Below, in pieces: positions 8,895 to 18,230 of a stretch of 64,000 nucleotides of DNA (its first letter is position 1; every line of letters starts with the position of its first letter). The stretch is from positions 1 through 64,000 of the forward strand of contig CAWKFQ010000010.1 of the NCBI GenBank assembly GCA_963848955.1. Direction: 5' to 3'. The stretch comes from DASUPK01 sp963848955 (GTDB taxonomy: Bacteria; Actinomycetota; Thermoleophilia; Solirubrobacterales; 70-9). The position numbers were made by a program, and so were the translations under genes. The notes below the pieces were generated by a model. It saw only the letters and a list, made by a program, of their open reading frames with translations. It did not search any database and was not told where the DNA came from.

Positions 8895-10313
8895 TCAGCC
8901 CTCGACGAGGCTTGGGAGCGCGCCCTCGGCGACGGCGCGTGCAACCCGATCGTGGTCGTCTTCGTTCTGGTCGGCGTAGGCGAGGGAGAAGGACTCGATC
9001 GCGCGGTCGAAGCGATCCGAGTTGCCGAGGTACCCGGCGATCATCGGGGCGCGTCCCGTGCGGGCGTGCGCGCGGGCCAGCGCCCAGCCGCACAGGGCGG
9101 CGTACCTTTCGAGTTGACGCGGCTTCATCCCGGGGATGTCCATATCTCCCTTCATGTCTCGTAGCTGGCGCACGTAGTACTGCTTCGGCGTCGTGCGGTC
9201 CGAGCCGACCGCGGTCGTCCAGCCGAGGAAGGGGTCACCGGCGGCCTGCGTCAGCCGCTGTCCAGCAACGACGCGCTCACCCTGGTGCTCGTAGATGCTC
9301 GCGCCCGCGTAAGGCGCCAAGACCGACTGCTGCGCCTCCTTGATCTGGAGGAACAGTGGCGCTCCTCGCGTATCGCCCATCAAGAGCAGCACGAACGCCT
9401 CGGTGCCCACAGAGCCCACACCGACGACCTTGCGTGCGAAGTCGGCGAACCAGTGGCGATTGACCACCTCGCGCAGCTCGACCGGAAGCGTCTGCTCATA
9501 GGAAGCCATCGCCTCCCGTAGGACCTCCCTCATGTCGGAGTGCTCCTCGACCGGCACACGCACGATCAGCGGCGGCGCGGACTGGATCCGGTACTCGCCG
9601 TCGACCTGCTGGCAGAGCTTCGCGAGCGCGGCCACGCTGGTCCTCCTCTTCGCCTTCTCGATCAAACGGTGGCGCTGGCGCACGTCGGCCTCGGACTCAA
9701 CGGCGTCATAGATTCGAACCAGGCCGTCGACATCGATCCGCGAGTACCAGACGTCCATGAAGCTCATGCCGGCGAAGCGCTGCATCTGAGTGCGGTAGGC
9801 CCTCGCCGAGCCACGCGCCGCCGCACGTCCTCGCGAATCGGCGAAACCGTGATCGCGGGCGGCGACAACAACGCTCGCGGCCAACCGCTTGACGTCCCAC
9901 TCGAATGATGCGGGCAGCGTCTCGTCGAAGTCGTTCACGTCGAACACGAGGCGCCGATCGGGCGCGGCGAAGAGGCCGAAGTTCAGTAGGTGGGCGTCGC
10001 CGCAGGCCTGCACACGGATGTCCGTCGTCGGCGTGTGGTCCAGATCCCATGCCATTGGTGCCGCCGCTCCGCGGAAGTAGGGAAATTGGGATTCCGCCAT
10101 CCGCGTATGGCGGATCCCGACGATCTCGGGCACGCGGGTCGCTGCCTGCTCCTGCAGGATGGCGACGGGGTCCGGCCGGTCAGGCGGAGGATTCCACTCC
10201 GCGTGGCTCGAACGGCTGACAAGCTTGCGTCGCCCACGACCGAGCCGGCGCCATTCCTCCGGGTCCAACACCTCGTGCGGTGGGGACACGATCCCGGGGG
10301 TGAGCTTGGCCAC
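8895..10313 (-). CDS. DUF2252 family protein
   Basis: 472 residues matching the DUF2252 pattern: RMAESQFPYFRGAAAPMAWDL, then QACGDAHLLNFGLFA and FDVNDFDETLPASFEWDVKRLAAS. The GDAHLLNFG loop looks like the catalytic loop of aminoglycoside-phosphotransferase/kinase folds, so a phosphotransferase-like activity is possible but unproven. GTG start. It lies 25 bases downstream of the methyltransferase gene on the same strand and is probably cotranscribed with it. Confidence 0.85.
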   Translation of the reverse strand: MAKLTPGIVSPPHEVLDPEEWRRLGRGRRKLVSRSSHAEWNPPPDRPDPVAILQEQAATRVPEIVGIRHTRMAESQFPYFRGAAAPMAWDLDHTPTTDIRVQACGDAHLLNFGLFAAPDRRLVFDVNDFDETLPASFEWDVKRLAASVVVAARDHGFADSRGRAAARGSARAYRTQMQRFAGMSFMDVWYSRIDVDGLVRIYDAVESEADVRQRHRLIEKAKRRTSVAALAKLCQQVDGEYRIQSAPPLIVRVPVEEHSDMREVLREAMASYEQTLPVELREVVNRHWFADFARKVVGVGSVGTEAFVLLLMGDTRGAPLFLQIKEAQQSVLAPYAGASIYEHQGERVVAGQRLTQAAGDPFLGWTTAVGSDRTTPKQYYVRQLRDMKGDMDIPGMKPRQLERYAALCGWALARAHARTGRAPMIAGYLGNSDRFDRAIESFSLAYADQNEDDHDRVARAVAEGALPSLVEG

Positions 10314-10338
10314 GCGGCGAGTATGGCACCGGCGGCCG

Positions 10339-11157
10339 TTAACGCTTGACCGTCACCCGCAGGAAGGTCGCCGGGATCGAGGTGGCCTCGTCGCTCGTGT
10401 TCTGTTCGTTGAACAGGGCGTCGAGCTCAGCCTGCAGATCAGCCTCGCGGCCGTCCGCCGCCGCCGCCTCGAATGCGTTCATGGTCGGCCCGTAATAGCT
10501 CCTGAACACAGCCACCAGCTCCGACGGTGAACCGGGGTAGTCGAAGGTGTAGGTGTCGCTCTCGAACGAGATCCGCTCCTTCGGGACTCCGGCTGCCGCG
10601 AACCGCTCGATCACCTCGTCCTCCACACCCCAGGTCATCGGGCTGACGAAGCCCTCAGGGGGCGGCGGGGCATAGGAGGCGCTGATCTTCAGGATCTGGG
10701 CGACCAGGGTCGGGTCGTTCGGGATCCAGTTCCCCATCACGATCCGTCCTCCCGGTTTGGTCACCCGGACCATCTCACTGGCCACATCGAACGGCTTGGG
10801 AGCGAACATCGCCCCGAAGATGCTGACCACGAGGTCGAAGCTCTCGTCATCGAGCTCGTTCAGATCCGTGGCATCACCCTCCTGGAACCGCAGGTTGGTC
10901 AGGCCGAGGGCCTGGGCGCGTTCGTTGCCGGCGGCGACCAGGTTGCTGGCGATGTCGACGCCCAGTACATCTGCCCCCAGCTGAGCGGCGGGCACAGCGG
11001 TCGTTCCGTCGCCGCAACCGAGGTCGAGCACGTCGAGCCCGTTGGTGATCCCCAACTTGCCGACGAGCGCCTCACCGCTCTCTCGCATGCTCGCCGCGAT
11101 CTGGGTGAAGTCGCCCTTCTCCCACAGCGCCTTGTTCGGATTCGTCGTCGCAGTCAT
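10339..11157 (-). CDS. Class I SAM-dependent methyltransferase
   Basis: 272 residues. Motif I is VLDLGCGDGTTAVPAAQLG, followed by GVDIASNLV and FDLVVSIFGAMFAPKPFDVASEMVRVTKPGG. C-terminal blocks (YAPPPPEGF, WGVEDEVIERF, YYGPTMNAFEA) match the paralogue at 5472-6284. ATG 11157 has a GAAGAGG sequence upstream. Likely in an operon with the DUF2252 gene. Substrate unknown. Confidence 0.86.
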   Translation of the reverse strand: MTATTNPNKALWEKGDFTQIAASMRESGEALVGKLGITNGLDVLDLGCGDGTTAVPAAQLGADVLGVDIASNLVAAGNERAQALGLTNLRFQEGDATDLNELDDESFDLVVSIFGAMFAPKPFDVASEMVRVTKPGGRIVMGNWIPNDPTLVAQILKISASYAPPPPEGFVSPMTWGVEDEVIERFAAAGVPKERISFESDTYTFDYPGSPSELVAVFRSYYGPTMNAFEAAAADGREADLQAELDALFNEQNTSDEATSIPATFLRVTVKR

Positions 11158-11257
11158 CGGCCTCTTCCAATCCTTTGTTCGAGGTTGATTGAGCTAGGAG
11201 ATAGATACGACTTGATATGGGAACGAGATTGGCAAGGCTAGGTTTGTGTGCGCGGAC

Positions 11258-12461
11258 TCACGCGGAGGAGATGACCTGTTCGGCCGCCCGCCGCCCACTC
11301 CGCAGCGCCCCCTCCATCAGTCCGTGCCATTCGCCGGCCGTGTGTTCGCCGGCAAAGAACAGCGGGCCGATCGGCCGGGCGAGGTCATCGTCGCGAAGTG
11401 GCGATGAGATCGTGCGAGCCGAGTAGGAGCCCCGCACCCAGGGATCGTCGTCCCAGCTCGAGAGCAGGGCGCCCTCGGGCTCGAGGTCGAGGTCCTGGCG
11501 AAGCGCCAGCAGGGCGGCGACCCAGCGCTCGGCGTCGTCGGAGCCGCCGAGGGCCTCGATCGCGGAACTCGTGCCCGTGTAGCCGACCACGAAGGGAGCG
11601 GGCTCACCATCCGCGCCGAGTTGCGTGTAGGTCCAGAAGTGACCGGCCACGGACATGATCGCGCTCGGCGGCGCGGGGGAGCGCAGGCGCAGGAAGAGCT
11701 TCGAGTTCTGGCCGTAGGTGACCGTGCGCAGGGCGTCGGCGGTCGCGCCCTCGAGTGGAGGGTCGAACTCGATCTCGGCGAGCGGCGCGGTGGGGATCGC
11801 GACCACCACCGCGTCCGCCTCGATCTCGTCCCGTTCGGTCGCGACGCTCACCTCTCCGTCCGACCAGCGCACCCTCCGCACCGGGGACGAGAGATGCACG
11901 GCATCCCCGAGCTCGGCCGCCAGCGCGTCGGCGAGCCGCATGTTGCCGCCCTCCAGCGTGTGATTGTCGAAATCGCCGAAGGTCGACGCTCCCTCGTCGA
12001 GCACCGAGGCCTCGAGGTCGTCGACGGGGTGGCCATTCGAGATCGCCACACGCGTCCGAATCAGCGCCTCGACCGGCGGGTCAAGACCCAGGTCGTCGAT
12101 CACGTCGGCGGCACTCGCCGCATCCGGCATCCGGCTCGTCGGCGATGCGGGTGAAGGCATCCTCGAGGTCGGCCTGGGGGACGGCCTCGTCGCCGACGGG
12201 CACGCGCCGTCCGTACGGCGTCCCCTTGAGCACCATCGGGATCCCGAAGCGCGTGGCCAGTGCCTCCATCGACTCGTATCCGGGCAGGATGAACTCCGCG
12301 CCGCGCTCGACGATCGCCCCTTCGCCGAAGGGCACCGACCAGACCCGGCCCCCCACGCGGTCGCGGGCCTCGAGCACGGTCACCTCCGCTCCGTCGGCGC
12401 GCAGGGCGTCAGCCGCGGCGAGGCCCGCAAAGCCGGCGCCGATGACGACGACCCGCTTCAC
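11258..12461 (-). CDS. Flavin-containing amine oxidase (frameshifted)
   Basis: Monoamine-oxidase-type flavoprotein. The N-terminal Rossmann motif is VVVIGAGFAGLAAADAL with the conserved VLEARDRVGGRV, and the C-terminal FAD segment is FFAGEHTAGEWHGLMEGALRSGRRAA. The frame breaks near 12130 (after FTRIADEPDA) and resumes as ASAADVIDDLGLDPPVEALI, so one indel splits a gene of about 400 residues. Start GTG 12461, with GGGAG just upstream. It oxidises an amine with O2; which one is not deducible. Confidence 0.85.
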
Positions 12462-12559
12462 TCATCTCCCACTCGCTCACGCTTCACCCCCGGGATCCTC
12501 CCATCAGGGGATCGTGACGTCCCGAATCTCGCTGGCTCTTGCTCGCTTGGCCCGAACGC

Positions 12560-12593
12560 GGGGCGACCGCCGGCCTCGGCCGGCGGTCGCCCC
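12560..12593. terminator. Strong GC hairpin, terminator-like
   Basis: Perfect 15-base arms (12560-12574 and 12579-12593) around a CTCG loop. It lies between the end of the RTX-like gene and the start of the amine oxidase gene, both on the minus strand. There is no following T tract, so this would be an I-shaped terminator of the kind common in GC-rich actinobacteria. Confidence 0.7.
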
Positions 12594-12640
12594 TGGCTCG
12601 GAGTGGTTCGGCGCCGGGCAGGAACCAGGCGCCATGCGTC

Positions 12641-13579
12641 TTAGCGGACGAAAGCGGCCAGCTGCGAGCCCTTTTGAGGCGTGAAGTTGGTCGACTTCGT
12701 CTGCACCGGACCGGTGCCGTCCTTCCCGAGCGTGGTCAGGGTTGCGCCGTCCGTGCCCTCCGTCGGGCAGATCACCTGCTCGACGCCCTTGATCCGGATC
12801 GTCACCGCCTGCGTGGCGGGCGACTGCGGGGTGTTCCCGAAGAACCGAACCAGGTAGTCGTAGCCCAACCCGGCGGGAGCCGACAGGATCTGGCAGTTGC
12901 CCGTCAGGTTCGGGTTACGGGGCGGCGTGCCTCCGAGCGGGGTGGGCACACCCCGGTCAGACGCGAACACGCGCGGCAGCTGTCCGAACTTGGTGTTGAA
13001 CAGCTGCGGCAGGCTCAGGTCGGAGCTGAGCACCAGGTTGCCGATCACGAGCGTGTCGATCTCGCGCACTGGCTTCGCCTTCTTCTTGCCCTTGGCCGCG
13101 CTCTTCTTCCCCTTCACCTTCTTCGCCTTGGCGGGGTTGCCGCCGATGAAGGCGTCGGACCCGTCTCCCGGGGCCCAGATGAAGGAGTCGCTGCCGATTC
13201 CGCCGTAGGCGATGTCGTTGTTGTCGGGGAGCTGACCGGCCGGCAGCGCCGGCTGTCCGCCCTCGGTACCGCCGACCATGACGTCATCGCCGGCGTTGGC
13301 GAGCAGCACGTCAGAGCCGAGACGACCGATGATCGTGTCGGAGGCTTTGCCCCCGAAGATCTGATCGCTCTTGCGCAACGACTGGTTCGCGGTCACCCCG
13401 GGGGGCTGGATCGTCGTGTTCGAGGTGTCGTCGTTGTCCGCGCCGATCAGCACCTTGGGCTTCTTCGCGTTCTCATTGCCCTGGAGCGCTGCGACGGCGG
13501 TTCCGACCAGGCAGACGGCGGTCAGGGCGCAGACCGCGGCCAGCGCCGTTCCGTGTCTGGTTCGCTTGCTGAATCTCAT
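12641..13579 (-). CDS. Secreted RTX-like calcium-binding repeat protein
   Basis: 312 residues. A signal peptide covers about residues 10-31 (TALAAVCALTAVCLVGTAVAA). The middle has glycine/aspartate-rich RTX-type repeats (KSDQIFGGKASDTIIGRLGSD, ANAGDDVMVGG, DIAYGGIGSDSFIWAPGDGSDAFIGG), which bind calcium in parallel beta rolls. A lysine/alanine-rich linker (KKVKGKKSAAKGKKKAKP) separates them from a C-terminal domain I do not recognise. ATG 13579 follows a near-perfect AAGGAGGT site. Probably extracellular or envelope-bound; role unknown. Confidence 0.75.
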   Translation of the reverse strand: MRFSKRTRHGTALAAVCALTAVCLVGTAVAALQGNENAKKPKVLIGADNDDTSNTTIQPPGVTANQSLRKSDQIFGGKASDTIIGRLGSDVLLANAGDDVMVGGTEGGQPALPAGQLPDNNDIAYGGIGSDSFIWAPGDGSDAFIGGNPAKAKKVKGKKSAAKGKKKAKPVREIDTLVIGNLVLSSDLSLPQLFNTKFGQLPRVFASDRGVPTPLGGTPPRNPNLTGNCQILSAPAGLGYDYLVRFFGNTPQSPATQAVTIRIKGVEQVICPTEGTDGATLTTLGKDGTGPVQTKSTNFTPQKGSQLAAFVR

Positions 13580-13833
13580 GCTCGTACCTCCTTGTGACGA
13601 GTTCTCATTCAGCGAGGACGCGGCACCGGGATATCTATTCCCGGGCCCGATGGAATAGCTCGGGCGCACACGCGTCCTGCGGAGTAAACACCCGATGAGC
13701 GTGAGATGGGCCGCGGAGATGACTCACACAGCGGGGCGACGACGGCGAACAGCGCCCGGTGCCGTGTGGAAGAATCGGGTTCTTGTAGCCAAGAAGTACG
13801 ATCGTGGCGGGTCTATTGGGTGAGGAGAGTGTT

Positions 13834-14307
13834 GTGGGGTATCAGGATCTGACAGACGCAGACACGGCCGTCGCAGACGGGCAGGCCAAGAACAGCTCGA
13901 CGACCGTCCTGGTGAGTCGTCGTGAGTCGTTCAACGCCGCTCACCAACTCCGAGACCCAGGCCTATCTGACGAGGAGAATGAGCGTCTCTTTGGGAAGTG
14001 CGCGAATCTGCACGGGCACAACTACCTCCTCGAGGTCGTCGTGGCGGGTGAAGTCGAACCCGTCACCGGCTACGTCCTGGACCTGAAACAGCTCTCGGAA
14101 GTGATCCATCGGCGCGTCATTCAGGACGTGGACCACCGCAACCTGAATACCGACGTGCCCTGGCTGGAGGGGCGCATCCCGACCGCCGAGAACCTGGCCG
14201 TGGCGTTCTGGGAACGGATCCGCTCGGAGCTGCCAGAGGGGCTGCTGCGGACGGTCCGTCTGTGGGAGACCGACAAGAACTGGGCCGAAGTTGGTGACAA
14301 CACCTAA
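13834..14307 (+). CDS. 6-pyruvoyl/6-carboxy-tetrahydropterin synthase family (PTPS/QueD)
   Basis: About 157 residues. The zinc histidines are H37 (FNAAH) and H60/H62 (NLHGHNY); the catalytic Cys is C56 (FGKCANLHGH). DHRNLN (D100-H101), PTAEN and the WETDKN glutamate (E145) complete the active site. The family converts 7,8-dihydroneopterin triphosphate to 6-pyruvoyl- or 6-carboxy-tetrahydropterin. GTG 13834 is chosen because GAGGAG lies just upstream; GTG 13804 is also in frame. No other queuosine gene is nearby. It heads an overlapping operon with a methyltransferase, glycosyltransferase and SDR, which suggests pterin-derived metabolite synthesis rather than queuosine. Confidence 0.88.
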   Translation: MGYQDLTDADTAVADGQAKNSSTTVLVSRRESFNAAHQLRDPGLSDEENERLFGKCANLHGHNYLLEVVVAGEVEPVTGYVLDLKQLSEVIHRRVIQDVDHRNLNTDVPWLEGRIPTAENLAVAFWERIRSELPEGLLRTVRLWETDKNWAEVGDNT

Positions 14308-15080
14308 GACGCCGCCGCTGCGGGGTCGAGAGGTGCGAAAGCGCTACACCACCGCCGACCTCAGCGTGCTCACTCGCGATGAGGCGAGGCGGTTCGTTCC
14401 CCGAGGTCGACGGCGATCCGCAACTCGACCTCACCCTGGCCTGGGAGCTCCTCTACCGGCTCGAGCCGGAGCTCTATGACCGGCTCGTCAGCGCGGAGCG
14501 GCTCCACCCAGATGTGCTCAGATGGCTCCCTGACGAGGTCGAGCGGATCGTCGAAGTCGGCGCGGGCGCGGGTCGCCTCACGGTCGAGCTGATCCACCGC
14601 GCGAGGGAGGTGGTTGCGGTCGAGCCCGCGGCGCCGTTGCGCCAGCTCCTCGACCGCAAGCTCTCGCGACTGGACCGTCGGAATCGCGTCCGGGTCACGA
14701 ATGGCTTCTTCGATGACGTGCCGGTGGCCGACGACTTCGCCGACCTGGTCGTCGCCTGCTCGGCTCTCACCCCCGCCAGAGCCCATGGCGGCGATCCCGG
14801 CTTGGCGGAGATGGAGCGGATCTGCAGGCCAGGCGGCCGCGTGGTCATCGTCTGGCCAAACCACGTCGACTGGCTCGCCGCCCATGGCTACCGGTACGTG
14901 AGCTTCGCCGGCGAGATGTTTGTCGAATTCGCCAGCTACGAGGAGGCGGCTGAGCTCAGCGAGATCTTCTATCCGAGCGCGGTCGCGGAGGTACGTCGCC
15001 TCGGTCAGAGGCGGGTTCCCTACGAGGTTCTGGGGATCAACCCGCCGCGCGACGTCGCCTTTAAGGTGATGGCGGAATGA
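14294..15080 (+). CDS. Class I SAM-dependent methyltransferase in the pterin operon (frameshifted)
   Basis: The gene starts at GTG 14294, overlapping the end of the pterin synthase gene (VTTPKTPPLRGREVRKRYT). The frame breaks near 14397, where DEARRF should run into FPEVDGDPQLDLTLAWELLYRLEP. Motif I is IVEVGAGAGRLTVELI, followed by VVAVEPAAPL and a PGGRVVIVWPNHVDW block. Its stop overlaps the glycosyltransferase start in an ATGA junction, so translation is coupled. Likely methylates the pathway intermediate; substrate unproven. Confidence 0.82.
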
Positions 15081-16171
15081 GGATCGCGATCATCGCGCCA
15101 CTCGTGGCCCCCATTCGCGAGCCCCAGCGCGGTGGGTCACAGGCCTTCGTTGCCGATCTCGCGCACGGGCTGATCGGTAGGGGTCACGAGGTCCACCTCT
15201 ACGCGGCGTCCGGATCCGAGGTTCCAGGCGTTCCGGTCATCGACACCGGAGTCGACCACCGGCCGTTGAGCGCCACGCTCTATCGAGCTTCCGGCGCCGC
15301 CGATGGCCCGTCGGCCGCGACCGAGAGCGCGTTCGCTCGCGTCTACTCGGCTGTGCGCGAGGACCGATACGACGTCATCCACAACCACGCCTTCGACGCG
15401 CCCGCGGTCAGGCTCGCCACCGGACTGGGCGCTCCGGTGGTCCACACGGTCCACCTGCCCCCGGACGACGCAGTCGCCGCTGCGCTCCGTCACGCGGCGG
15501 AAACCGACGCACCGCCGACGGTCGCCGGCGTATCCGAGTTTCAGGCAAGCGCCTGGCGCCGGGTCGTCCCGATCGACGCGATCCTCCCGCCCTACGTGCC
15601 GACGAGCCTCATCGACTGGTCGCCGGGAGCGGGGGATGGCGCCAGTCTTCGCCGGCCGGTTGAGCCCGGAAAAGGGAGCAGCGGAAGCCATCGACATCGC
15701 CCGGGCGGCAGGGGTCCGCATCGATATCTACGGCGAGAGCTACGACGCCGACTATGCGCGAGAGCGGATCGATCCGCGGCGGGCCGAGCCGGGCGTGGGC
15801 GTCCATCCAGCGGTGCCGAGAGCGTCTCTCTGGGAGGCGATGGCACGCGCGGCCGTCGTTCTCTGCCCGGCGAGGTGGGACGAGCCGTTCGGCATGGTCG
15901 CCGCCGAGGCGCAGGCGTGCGGGACACCCGTCGTCGCGTTCGATCGCGGCGCCTCGGCGAGGTCATCGCGGACGAGCGGACCGGGTTCCTCGTCGCTCCC
16001 GACGACATCGACGCCGCAGCCGATGCCGTCAAGAGGGCGTCGGGACTGTCGCGTACGGAATGCCGCGCGCATGCCGAGCGCCGCCTGGATCTCGGGCGGA
16101 GCCTCGAGGCTCACGAACGGCTGTACCGACGAGTCGTCGGCGCTGGTGCCGGGGCCGCGGTCCATGGTTGA
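15077..16171 (+). CDS. GT4-like glycosyltransferase (two frameshifts)
   Basis: GT-B fold glycosyltransferase. The N-terminal domain has REPQRGGSQAFVADLAHGLIGRGHEVHLYA and DVIHNHAFDAPA; the C-terminal nucleotide-sugar domain has VFAGRLSPEKGAAEAIDIARAAG and WDEPFGMVAAEAQACGTPVVAFDRG. The frame shifts near 15640 (after IDWSPGAG) and returns near 15955 into LGEVIADERTGFLVAPDD. Start ATG 15077 overlaps the methyltransferase stop; its own stop overlaps the SDR start by 8 bases. In this operon it probably glycosylates a pterin-type product (inference). Confidence 0.83.
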   Translation: MRIAIIAPLVAPIREPQRGGSQAFVADLAHGLIGRGHEVHLYAASGSEVPGVPVIDTGVDHRPLSATLYRASGAADGPSAATESAFARVYSAVREDRYDVIHNHAFDAPAVRLATGLGAPVVHTVHLPPDDAVAAALRHAAETDAPPTVAGVSEFQASAWRRVVPIDAILPPYVPTSLIDWSPGAGDGASLRRPVEPGKGSSGSHRHRPGGRGPHRYLRRELRRRLCARADRSAAGRAGRGRPSSGAESVSLGGDGTRGRRSLPGEVGRAVRHGRRRGAGVRDTRRRVRSRRLGEVIADERTGFLVAPDDIDAAADAVKRASGLSRTECRAHAERRLDLGRSLEAHERLYRRVVGAGAGAAVHG

Positions 16172-16889
16172 GTCGAGGCATTGGCTCTCGGGGCGGTTGG
16201 CGGTGGTCACGGGGGCCAGCCGCGGGATCGGAGCCGCCACCGCCGAGGCCATGGCGGCCGCCGGCGCTCACGTCGTGCTTGCTGCCCGTGACCGTGAGGC
16301 CCTCGACGAAATCGCCGCACGCATCCGCGACAGCGGCGGCGAGGCGACGCCGGCGCCGACGGACGTCAGCAAGGCCGGCGACGTCGAGCGCCTGTTCACG
16401 GATGTCGAGGGGATGGGAAGTCTCGCCGCTCTCGTCTGCGCGGCCGGCGCATTGAAGTCGGTGCCGTTCGCGGAGACCACGCCCGAGGTATGGGCGGAAA
16501 CCCTCGATGTGAACCTGACCGGCTCGTTTCTCTGCTGCCGCGAAGCGTTCATTGCCATGCGCCGGTCGGGCGAGGGGCGGATCGTCAACTTCGCCTCCCT
16601 CTCCGGCGTCTACGCCACGGAGAAGTTCCCGGGCCTGGCCGCATACAACGTCTCGAAGTACGGAGTCATCGGGCTGACCGAGGCGATCGCGGCCGAGGGG
16701 AAGGAGCATGGCATCAGCGCCGTCTGCATCAGCCCGGGCGCGGTCGACACCGCGATGCTTCGTCAGGCCAATCCAAGCCTGCGCCCCGGCCTCACCCCCG
16801 GCGATGTCGCCGAGCTGATCGTCGCGCTGCTCGACAGCCCCCTCGAGGCCGCCAGCGGGGCGAACATCCCCCTCTTCTCAAACGCCTAG
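16164..16889 (+). CDS. Short-chain dehydrogenase/reductase, last gene of the pterin operon
   Basis: 241 residues, intact. The NAD(P) motif is VVTGASRGIG (residues 14-23), the NNAG-equivalent is CAAGAL, the catalytic Ser lies in FASLSGVYA and the YxxxK pair in YNVSKYG. LAARDRE suggests NADPH preference through the arginine. Sepiapterin reductase, which completes tetrahydrobiopterin synthesis, is also an SDR, so in this operon a pterin side-chain reductase role is attractive but unproven. ATG 16164 overlaps the glycosyltransferase stop. Confidence 0.88.
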   Translation: MVESRHWLSGRLAVVTGASRGIGAATAEAMAAAGAHVVLAARDREALDEIAARIRDSGGEATPAPTDVSKAGDVERLFTDVEGMGSLAALVCAAGALKSVPFAETTPEVWAETLDVNLTGSFLCCREAFIAMRRSGEGRIVNFASLSGVYATEKFPGLAAYNVSKYGVIGLTEAIAAEGKEHGISAVCISPGAVDTAMLRQANPSLRPGLTPGDVAELIVALLDSPLEAASGANIPLFSNA

Positions 16890-16908
16890 CTCGAGAGTCA
16901 GGCGCGTG

Positions 16909-18165
16909 TCACTGGGCAAGAGACCACAGGTCCACGCCCTCGTCGGCGAGCTGACCGGTGTCAGGGCGCGCTCGACTCGCAACGAGGCGGGCGCATGCCG
17001 CCATTTCCCCGTCGGTGTCCAACTCGGGGTCGCCTCCACGGTCGAGCCCGAGGGCTGCCTGTAGCAGTCCCTCCTGCATGTAGAAGCCGATCAGCTTGCC
17101 TTCCTCCAGGCTCCCGCGGACCACGAACTCGTCCCACTCCGTCGCGTGGCCGCAGTACTCGAGCTTGTGCTCGTACTGATCGGACCAGAAGGTGTGGATG
17201 TAGTCGTACGGAGAGCTGGAGCCGAGCATCGACCTCGCCACGGCGCCCCCCATCTTCTCGGCGTTGTTGTAGTGCTCGACGCGAACTCGTCCGAAAACCG
17301 GGTGGAGCTGGTTGGCGACGTCGCCGGCGGCGTAGACGTCAGCGGCGCTGGCGCGGCAGAGCTCGTCCACCAGGACGCCGTTCTCCTGCTCCACCGGCGA
17401 CGCGAAGGTCGGCACGTCGGGCTCGATCCCGATGCCGACGACTGCGAAATCGCACTGAATCCGATCGCCGTCGGCGGTCACGGCGGCCTCCACGCGTTCG
17501 GTCCCTTCGAAGGCGGTGATGTGAGTTTCGGGCAGCAGCTCGACGCCTTCCGCGCGGTGAAACCCGCCGATCACCGCGCCGACCTCCTCGCCCAGAACCC
17601 TTTCGAGTGGTACGCGCTGAGGAAAGGCAGAGGTCACCCGAACCCCGAGCTGCGTCAGGGAGGCCGTGACCTCGCAGCCGATGAAGCTCATGCCCAGGAC
17701 CACCGCGTGGCGATCCGCCACAGCCTCGCGCTTGATCGCATCGCACTCGGCCACTGTTCGAAGCTGGTGGATTCCGGATAGCTCGGCCCCCGGGATGTCG
17801 AGCCGCCGGTTCCGCCCGCCCGTGGCGATCAGGACCTTCTCGTACTCGATCTCCTCGCCCGACTCGAGGACCACCTTGTGCTCGGCGGGATCCACCTCGG
17901 CAACGGTCGACTCGAGCCTCTCGACATCGTGTTCCTCATACCAGGGGGCGGGCCTGACGTACCAGCCGTCGAGATCCTCCTCCGACCGGAGGTAGGTCTT
18001 GGACAGCGGGGGACGACCGAATGGGATCCCCGGCTCGTGGCCGATGAGCACGACTCGGCCGCGAAATCCCTCATCCCGAAGAGTCGCCGCGGCGTTCCCT
18101 CCGGTGAGACCGCCACCGACGATGACGATCGGCTTGGCAGCGTCTTGCGCGGACATCGAGCGCAT
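16909..18165 (-). CDS. Ferredoxin-reductase-like FAD/NAD(P)H oxidoreductase
   Basis: About 418 residues. FAD motif IVIVGGGLTGGNAAATL, the RPPLSKTYL segment of the rubredoxin/ferredoxin reductase family, an NAD motif around AVVLGMSFIGCEVTASL, and AADVYAAGDVANQL. The C-terminal reductase domain contains YDYIHTFWSDQYEHKLEYCG. Such proteins move electrons from NAD(P)H to a ferredoxin or to a P450/dioxygenase system; no partner is adjacent. ATG 18165 or 18156 are both possible starts. Convergent with the SDR. Confidence 0.88.
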   Translation of the reverse strand: MRSMSAQDAAKPIVIVGGGLTGGNAAATLRDEGFRGRVVLIGHEPGIPFGRPPLSKTYLRSEEDLDGWYVRPAPWYEEHDVERLESTVAEVDPAEHKVVLESGEEIEYEKVLIATGGRNRRLDIPGAELSGIHQLRTVAECDAIKREAVADRHAVVLGMSFIGCEVTASLTQLGVRVTSAFPQRVPLERVLGEEVGAVIGGFHRAEGVELLPETHITAFEGTERVEAAVTADGDRIQCDFAVVGIGIEPDVPTFASPVEQENGVLVDELCRASAADVYAAGDVANQLHPVFGRVRVEHYNNAEKMGGAVARSMLGSSSPYDYIHTFWSDQYEHKLEYCGHATEWDEFVVRGSLEEGKLIGFYMQEGLLQAALGLDRGGDPELDTDGEMAACARLVASRARPDTGQLADEGVDLWSLAQ

Positions 18166-18230
18166 TCTTTCAGTGACCCTCGAAAACGTGTGAGGCTATG
18201 GGGCTCCGAGTCCCTACCCAAGGAGAGAAG

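Noticed and set aside
9700..9725. GGTTCGAATC-like tRNA T-loop sequence on the minus strand
   Set aside because: It lies inside the intact DUF2252 gene (LVRIYDAVE), and no acceptor or anticodon stems fit around it. No tRNA is visible in the window.
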